This document shows positions 19,301-23,923 of a stretch of 23,923 nt of DNA, piece after piece. This DNA is from Reclinomonas americana ATCC 50394. Taxonomy: Eukaryota; Jakobida; Jakobea; Jakobida. The position numbers were made by a program, and so were the translations under genes. How positions within the stretch are numbered: the stretch's first letter is position 1; the number at the start of each line of letters is the position of its first letter. The DNA is taken from NCBI GenBank assembly GCA_048213135.1, contig PS015272.1, forward strand, positions 59,248 through 83,170, written 5' to 3'. The notes beneath the pieces are model-generated. The model was not told where the DNA came from. It was given only the letters and a program-made list of their open reading frames with translations, and ran no database searches.

Positions 19301-21073
19301 NNNNNNNNNNNNNNNNNNNNNNNNNNNNNNNNNNNNNNNNNNNNNNNNNNNNNNNNNNNNNNNNNNNNNNNNNNNNNNNNNNNNNNNNNNNNNNNNNNNN
19401 NNNNNNNNNNNNNNNNNNNNNNNNNNNNNNNNNNNNNNNNNNNNNNNNNNNNNNNNNNNNNNNNNNNNNNNNNNNNNNNNNNNNNNNNNNNNNNNNNNNN
19501 NNNNNNNNNNNNNNNNNNNNNNNNNNNNNNNNNNNNNNNNNNNNNNNNNNNNNNNNNNNNNNNNNNNNNNNNNNNNNNNNNNNNNNNNNNNNNNNNNNNN
19601 NNNNNNNNNNNNNNNNNNNNNNNNNNNNNNNNNNNNNNNNNNNNNNNNNNNNNNNNNNNNNNNNNGACGGAGGGGGAAGAGAAGGGAGAAGAGTGAGGAA
19701 GAAGAGTGAGGAGGAAGAGAAGGGAGAAGAGAGAGGAGGAAGAGAAGGGAGAAGAGAGAGGAGGAAGAGAGACGAGGAAGAGAGAAGAGGAAGAGAAGAG
19801 GAAGAGAGGAGGAAGAGAAGTGGAAGAGAAGGGGGAAAAGAGGAGAAACGGGGGAAGGGGAAGGCAGATGTGGAGATCGAGAGAGAGAGAGAGAGCAGAC
19901 GAGAAATAAAAACGCTCATGAATGGAATGCACGCACCAGCTGCCGACATGAGCGATCGCTGCTGAGGCAGAATGCGCAGGCTGCGGGTGTGACTCGGTGA
20001 CTCGAACCGGACTGAACGCAAATGTGTGTATTGCGGTGCGAGAGCAGCTGCAAAGAAATGCACGACAATGAGTACAGAAAATCAAAGGGCATGGAGGGTG
20101 ATTAACCAAGCAGGGAAACAACGACAATGACAGAAATGACAAGAAAAAAAAAGCACTCAGAATAATGTAAGGTGCGTGTCAGACACGTCGAACGGTCGCA
20201 ATAGTCTGATAACAAGAAATCAAGAATGCTTCTCACACTGTCGTGTTCTGGAGGAAACACAACACTCACACTCACTCATAGTACACGCGAATGAGGAGAA
20301 TGGATCACGTTGGAAGGGGAGAGAGAGAGTCAATGATGCAAACACCGAAGAAGTGCAGACAAATAAAGACGCAACAGCGCACTGAACCAGGATACACATT
20401 GAGCGAACTCGATGAATGTCCACGACTGGCAGAGGCATATACGGCGACTGAAACTGAGAGCGGGTGCATATAATTCACAATGAGAGTGGAAAAAAGAATG
20501 GGAGACGCGGGTACTGACCTCGAGCTCCACGCCCACACGGTTTGGCCACATTGGCTGTCACAGGGCGCAGGAACGCTGCTCCCACGCGTCGAAGCATCTC
20601 AACGGCGTAGAAATGGAGATTGACGGGACGAGCGGACACATCTCCTTCAAAAGAAGGAGCTCGTCAGACCGGTCACCTGGCTTGTTGATCTTGATTAGCC
20701 GCTTGACCAGTTGCTTGCACTTGGCACCAGTGGATTGCACCTCTTCGAGTAGATGCTGGAGGCGTCGTTCAGAGTTGGTTGCGCTCTCAGCACGCTGGCC
20801 ACCACCAGCACGAGCACCACCGCCGCCACCACCGTCACGTTTCGCCTGGCACCGCTCCATGTACTTGTTTCGAAGCTGCTCGTTGAGAGCGACCGTCATT
20901 TGATACATTGCCTCGCCAAGGGTGGCAACCAGTCTTCATTCTTGGGAAAGAAAAAGCAAGGAGATCACCTATACAAAGTCGATTTGGCGAGGAGACGAAG
21001 GTGTTGCGAAGCAATGCCGTCTCGACACCGCTGTAGAGCTTGCTGCGGAGGCAGCGATGGTGACTCGCAAGTC
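15980..21073 (-). CDS. Putative Crinkler/RHS-type P-loop NTPase gene (multi-exon, probably damaged or misassembled)
   Basis: Hand-built - strand exons, 5' to 3': 21073-20969, 20933-20677, 20644-20519, 20047-19937, 19054-about 18903, 18869-18599, 18536-18085, 18026-17922, 17865 into the gap at 17834, 16394-16190, 16117-15980. Phase agrees at most junctions. The first exons are Lys/Gln/Glu-rich and partly coiled coil, with a Gly run. The middle has LPLFVAYGDSDG, then a hydrophobic strand with VCVDDID (Walker B, about 18500-18529), LPVFAGVD, PVPVPLLP and LAGHPGSWE (about 18110-18136). The end has VRVPFATWDHY, GSRFEEFAYFF and VTLKKLL. This order is reminiscent of Crinkler/RHS effector-type NTPases, called from memory. 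No Walker A is visible, and the 19054-18903 exon does not join 18869 in frame. A GH55 fragment on the opposite strand lies inside. Function unproven; possibly a pseudogene. Confidence 0.45.
16395..16806. other. Assembly gap (412 N)
   Basis: Run of N. It separates the proposed 3' exons of the Crinkler-like gene from the GH55 fragment, whose frame begins at the first base after it. Confidence 0.99.
16807..17814 (+). CDS. GH55 exo-beta-1,3-glucanase, C-terminal beta-helix fragment
   Basis: 336 uninterrupted codons with N on both sides, no start and no stop. The sequence is the second right-handed beta-helix of glycoside hydrolase family 55: DGVTDVTAKLQAAL start, FGTYLISDTVVVPPGTRLVG, a GVAELSNLLF rung, QWNMRDPA, GMWDVHFRIGG, VENSWGWVADHNID, GPVWLYGTGFEH (Glu at 17428-17430), the family signature QTETPYFQP (Glu at 17497-17499) and GLYSFFN. 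Those acidic residues match positions I recall as active-site in characterised GH55 enzymes. Full-length members have two such halves, so the N-terminal half and about the last 20-30 residues are missing. These secreted enzymes cleave beta-1,3-glucan from the non-reducing end. Third codon positions are strongly G/C and there is no intron, unlike both neighbours. It may be a misplaced contig, a contaminant or a transferred gene. Confidence 0.85.
17815..17834. other. Assembly gap (20 N, nominal size)
   Basis: The GH55 fragment stops in mid-frame on the left side, and a - strand exon of the Crinkler-like gene runs into it on the right. Real missing length unknown. Confidence 0.95.
18085..18869 (-). 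CDS. Core NTPase exons of the Crinkler-like gene
   Basis: Two exons, 18869-18599 and 18536-18085, joined in phase 2 across a 62-nt intron (gtgcgttc to ttgccag). They encode about 240 residues and are the best-supported part of the gene. The first carries a beta-strand-like VAYGDSDG, the second the Walker-B-like VCVDDIDYI, then LPVFAGVD, as expected of a sensor-1 strand, and a GHP motif typical of the helical region of Crinkler/RHS ATPases. The stretch between DFAFAG and MQTPP is hydrophobic and could instead be an unspliced intron; its removal with the obvious sites would shift the frame, so it is kept as coding. Confidence 0.55.
18903..21073 (-). CDS. N-terminal coiled-coil exons of the Crinkler-like gene
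   Basis: Exons 21073-20969, 20933-20677, 20644-20519, 20047-19937 and 19054-about 18903. Recognisable stretches are MYQMTVALNEQLRNKYMERC, a GGGGGG linker, a helical segment with HLLEEVQSTG and KQLVKRLIKINKP, and the last exon with KVQQAIETTKIELLQN and EAKKLKTEAEKAM, a good coiled coil. Two of the introns proposed here are only 32-35 nt (20645-20676, 20934-20968), much shorter than those of the adhesion gene, so these joins are tentative. The start codon is not identified. Introns 20048-20518 and 19055-19936 hold no other gene; the latter is a purine tract with a 497-N gap. Confidence 0.4.
19063..19915. repeat. Purine-only tract with 497-N gap
   Basis: G+A-only on the + strand from about 19063 to 19168 and 19666 to 19915, with N at 19169-19665. 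It lies in an intron of the - strand gene, so its transcript would be pyrimidine-rich. Units are gaggaggaggag, gagagagagag and gaagagaagagga. Confidence 0.9.
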
Positions 21074-21503
21074 CTGCAAGGTGCGTATGGGTGAGAAAGG
21101 AAACTATGTGCAAGTGACAATGACAGAGCAACACGGGGGAGTGAACGACAGGCGACGAAAACGTGGCGGCAGATCTAGAGAGACAGGGTGCGAGAAAAAC
21201 GAGGAGGGGAGAGACGGTGAGACGGCGGAGAGAAAAGGAGACCTCGGCGAGAGAGAGGGTGACAGAGACGAAGCCGGAGAGGGAAAAGGGAGAGAGGGCG
21301 AAGAGAGAAGGGAGACTGAGAGGAGAGAAAGGGATAGGGAGAAAAGATAGCTCTGGGAGTCGAGGTAGATGAAGAATTCATGTACGAACATTCTCACCAC
21401 TCTGACAAAGGCATGCCGACTCGGAACTTCCCAGCACACCACATCGATTGGCTGTACCACCCCAACACCCAGACAGTCCAGCGCGTCTCTCTCCCCCACT
21501 GCC
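21074..21503. other. Intergenic stretch with purine tract
   Basis: Between the 3' end of the STAND-WD40 gene and the first identified exon of the Crinkler-like gene. About 21160-21350 is G+A-rich (gagagagaaggg-type). Open - strand frames at 21380-21499 might include a first exon of the Crinkler-like gene, but no ATG with a convincing splice partner is seen. No other feature is recognised. Confidence 0.6.
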
Positions 21504-23826
21504 CTAATACAAGGCGTCGCTGAAATCGGGCAGGAATGATCCGAGAATTCGCTCCGTCAGCTCGCTCTCCCCGTCCCCCCGAAGCACGTGAATCGACTTG
21601 TCAGAGGCTTGGACGGTGATATTGTCCATGGTGGCAGTCTTGTTGGAGGTGCCAGCGAGATCGTTCCGCGTGTCGCATTGCACTTCTTCGCCGCTTGTCA
21701 GCGACCACACACGCACCGTCTTGTCCGAACTCTTGCTCACAACATGCTGGCAGTCGGGTGTAAAGGCCACAGATGTCACCCGTTCAGTGTGTCCCTCAAA
21801 CCGCTGCAACTCCTCCCCGTTGACCATGGACCACACTCTCACCGTCTTGTCGTCACCGCCACTAACAAGTCGCTGACCATCTGGAGTGATGGCGAGAGCC
21901 AGCACCCATCCCGTGTGCCCCTCCAGCCGTCGCACTTCGTTTCCACTCGCCACAGACCACACGCGCACGGTCCAGTCATCACTGCCACTCACAACATGCT
22001 GACCATCCGGGGTACAGGTGACAGACCACACCCCTCCATTGTGCCCTTCGAATCGTCGCACCTCTTCTCCACTCGTCGCAGACCACATCCGCACCGTCTT
22101 ATCGACACTGCCACTCACAATGTACTGACCGTCGGGAGCAATGGCGATAGAGAACACCCNNNNNNNNNNNNNNNNNNNNATCCCGTGTGACCTTCCAAGC
22201 GTCGCACTCCGTCTCCGCTCGCCAGTGACCACGTACGCACTGTCCCATCACTGCCCCCACATACAATGTGTTGACCATCCGGGGTGACAATGACAGACTC
22301 CACGCCTTCAGTGTGTCCCTCCAACCGTCGCACTTCCTCTCCACTTGCGAGTGCCCACACTCGTACTGTATTGTCAGCGCTCCCGCTTACAATGTACNNN
22401 NNNNNNNNNNNNNNNNNCTCGCACCGTGGAGTCGGCACTTCCACTCACAATACACCTACCGTCGGGCGTGACGGCGACAGACAACACTCGTCCCGTGTGT
22501 CCATTCAGTCGTCGCACCTCTTCTCCAGTCACCAGTGACCACACGCGCACTTTATCGTCATTACTCCCACTGACAATGTGCTTGGCATCGGGAGTGACGG
22601 CGACACTTCCCACCCCCAGACGGTGTCCCTTGAACCGGTGGACTTGTTCTCCAGTGGCCACAGACCACACTCGCACTGACTCGTCGCCACTGCCACTCAC
22701 AATGAATTTGCCATCGGGTGTGACGGCGACAGACCGCACTTCACGAGCGTGTCCTTCAAATCGCTGCAATTCCTCACCGCTCGCCAGTGACCACAGACGC
22801 ACTATGTCATCATCACCTCCACTCACAATAAACTGACCATCGGGGGTGACGGCAACAGAGTACACCACGCCTTCTTGTCCATCCATCTGTCGCACTTCTT
22901 CCCCAGTCGCCACGGACCACACTCGGATCGTCTCGTCAGCACTCGCGCTCACCATGTGCCGACCATCGGGGGTCACGGCGATGGAACACACCGAATCCGA
23001 GTGCCCCACCATTGGCTTTCTCGGCCACTTCACATCCGTCACCTTCGCCCCGCGGAAATCCGCCTCCTTGGCAAATGCAGAGCACACATTCACCCCTCGC
23101 AAATCCGCCCCACTCCACACCGTCCTATGCATCACCGCATCTCTCAAGTCCGCACCCCGCACTCGCACACCCGACAGATCGCGCCCACTGAACGACACCT
23201 CCGCAAGGCACAGTGCGCTCGCCGCACTCGATGCCACTGCCGTGATTCGCTCCTGGTCGCGCGAGAGAGCAACGGCGTACCACAGCGCAGGTTGCAGTGA
23301 GTGGTCTGCGCGCACTTGCTCGCCAATGAACGACAGAATGGAGCTGAGTCCCTGCGATCAACAGTGAGGTTGTGAGAACGGCGACCGCGTACGGTGATGA
23401 AGAATCACACTCACTTCATCGGAAGTGAGCAACGCTCGTTGACCAGAGAAGCTGCAACAGAGCCGGTCGACTCGTTCCTACGAGCGATCAAAGGAATCAG
23501 CATACAATAGCTGGAAGAACATGCAAAACAACGGTACCGCTTCGCTCACCTCCAGCTCAACGTCCTCGTTGGCCAGCACTTGCACATCGGCCAGCCACGC
23601 TTGTGCGGCAAAATACTCCAGCACTGACTTGTGCATGAATTCCACTCGCTGCTGCGACACGCCCAGACGGCTCCACTTTAACAACGCCTGCATGATCTAG
23701 TGAGAGCGCGAAAAATGACGAACGCGTGGCTGACCAACAAAACGTAACAGCACGAGCGAGTGAATTTTGCAACGGGTCATCACGAGCAAACCACTTGTCC
23801 CACACCTGTTGCTCTGCTGAGGCTCC
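21504..23826 (-). CDS. STAND/NACHT-type NTPase C-terminal part with pentapeptide and WD40 repeats (5' partial)
   Basis: Exons, 5' to 3': 23826-23749, 23696-23550, 23477-23415 and 23351-21504, all joined in phase 0 across 52-72 nt introns, ending in TAG at 21504-21506. The first exons carry WDKWFARDDPLQNSLARA and FMHKSVLEYFAAQAW, the F.H.S..EYFAA motif that closes the helical arm of many NACHT/STAND NTPases. A pentapeptide-repeat block and then at least eleven WD40 repeats follow, with a degenerate terminal segment ending FSDALY. The nucleotide-binding domain lies upstream of the window. Such proteins act as signal-sensing switches: the C-terminal propeller senses or autoinhibits and the NTPase oligomerises. 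Two 20-N gaps (22160-22179, 22398-22417) break the frame because they are of nominal size; coding resumes in register with the repeat after each. Confidence 0.85.
22160..22179. other. Assembly gap (20 N) inside the WD40 array
   Basis: Falls between EGHTG and VFSIAIAPDG of adjacent units. Frame differs on the two sides, so the real length is not 20 nt. Collapse of identical repeats is the likely cause. Confidence 0.9.
22398..22417. other. Assembly gap (20 N) inside the WD40 array
   Basis: Falls after GSADSTVR and before YIVSGSADNTVR. About 30 residues (or whole additional units) are missing, so 20 N is a nominal length. Confidence 0.9.
23040..23198 (-). repeat. Pentapeptide-repeat block between NTPase arm and WD40 repeats
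   Basis: About ten consecutive five-residue units of the A(D/N)LRG type, for example RDLSG, RVRGADLRD, VWSGADLRG and EADFRGAKV. Together they would form about two and a half turns of a quadrilateral beta-helix. The block follows a helical segment with ALWYAVALSRDQERI and is joined to the first WD40 repeat by KWPRKPMVGHSD. Confidence 0.75.
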
Positions 23827-23923
23827 CTGCATCCAGTGTCACAAGAAAGTCAGACAAAGTGGCAGGATATCCATGCGAAAAGTGGGGGAAGGGAATAACG
23901 AGAGCGGGTGAGAAGTTGTACAA

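Larger units (their letters stand above)
21620..23015 (-). repeat. WD40 repeat array, at least eleven units of about 42 residues
   Basis: Each unit reads (E)GHxxxVxSVAVTPDGxxIVSGSxDxTVRVWSxxSGEEVRRL. Units are very alike, some nearly identical in protein and DNA. Units can be counted through the conserved PDG: about four and a half before the first gap in transcription order, two between the gaps and four after it. The first gap (22398-22417) swallows about 30 residues between two (C/Y)IVSGSAD(S/N)TVR strands, and the second (22160-22179) at least one residue. Eleven or more units exceed a single seven-blade propeller, suggesting two propellers or a larger one. Confidence 0.85.

Noticed and set aside
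18702-20063. 453-codon - strand frame
   Set aside because: It merges two genuine exons (19937-20047 and 18903-19054) through purine-tract intron and 497 N; the middle is not coding.
1-23923. CRISPR arrays, tRNA, rRNA, insertion sequences
   Set aside because: No cloverleaf, rRNA signature, transposase or regularly spaced palindromic repeat was seen; the tandem repeats are coding exons or minisatellites.

Overview
Eukaryotic scaffold fragment, probably from a protist. The genes are split by many short GT-AG introns (mostly 55-80 nt), base composition is moderately GC-rich, and long G+A-only tracts and seven N gaps interrupt the sequence. I cannot place the lineage more precisely. No bacterial operon structure, tRNA, rRNA or CRISPR array is visible. 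All gene models below were assembled by hand from splice sites and reading-frame phase.

Region 1 (1-15601, + strand) is the 3' part of one very large gene. It encodes about 3,110 residues in this window, and its 5' end lies upstream. It contains 26 tandem cadherin-like repeats of 92-97 residues. Twenty-three are encoded by exactly one phase 1-1 exon each. Three near the membrane (repeats 23, 24 and 26) are split by an extra phase-0 intron at the same place. After the repeats come a proline-rich hinge, two Ig-like modules that resemble Kre9/KNH domains, one transmembrane helix followed by a basic stop-transfer cluster, and a long proline/arginine/serine-rich cytoplasmic tail ending in TGA at 15599-15601. 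The whole reads as a type I adhesion receptor.

Region 2 (15602-21073) holds a 45-50 bp minisatellite and then, on the - strand, a multi-exon gene that resembles Crinkler/RHS-type P-loop NTPases. It has a coiled-coil N-terminal part, a Walker-B-like VCVDDID, a GHP motif, and further plausible exons at 15980-16394. A 1,008-nt GC-rich, intronless fragment of a GH55 beta-1,3-glucanase on the + strand (16807-17814) sits inside this gene. It is bounded by N on both sides, so it may be a misplaced contig, a contaminant or a nested transferred gene. The NTPase gene has no visible Walker A motif and shows a frame conflict near 18870-18905, so it may be degenerate or misassembled.

Region 3 (21504-23826, - strand) is the C-terminal part of a STAND/NACHT-type NTPase: the end of the NTPase/helical arm (MHKSVLEYFAA), pentapeptide repeats, and at least eleven nearly identical WD40 repeats broken by two nominal 20-N gaps. 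Its 5' end lies beyond the window.

Purine-only tracts on the + strand fill the enlarged introns of both the + and - strand genes and are often where the assembly breaks. The gene set (adhesion receptor, Crinkler-like NTPase, STAND-WD40 protein) suits a locus rich in recognition or conflict proteins. A functional link between them is only an inference from proximity.
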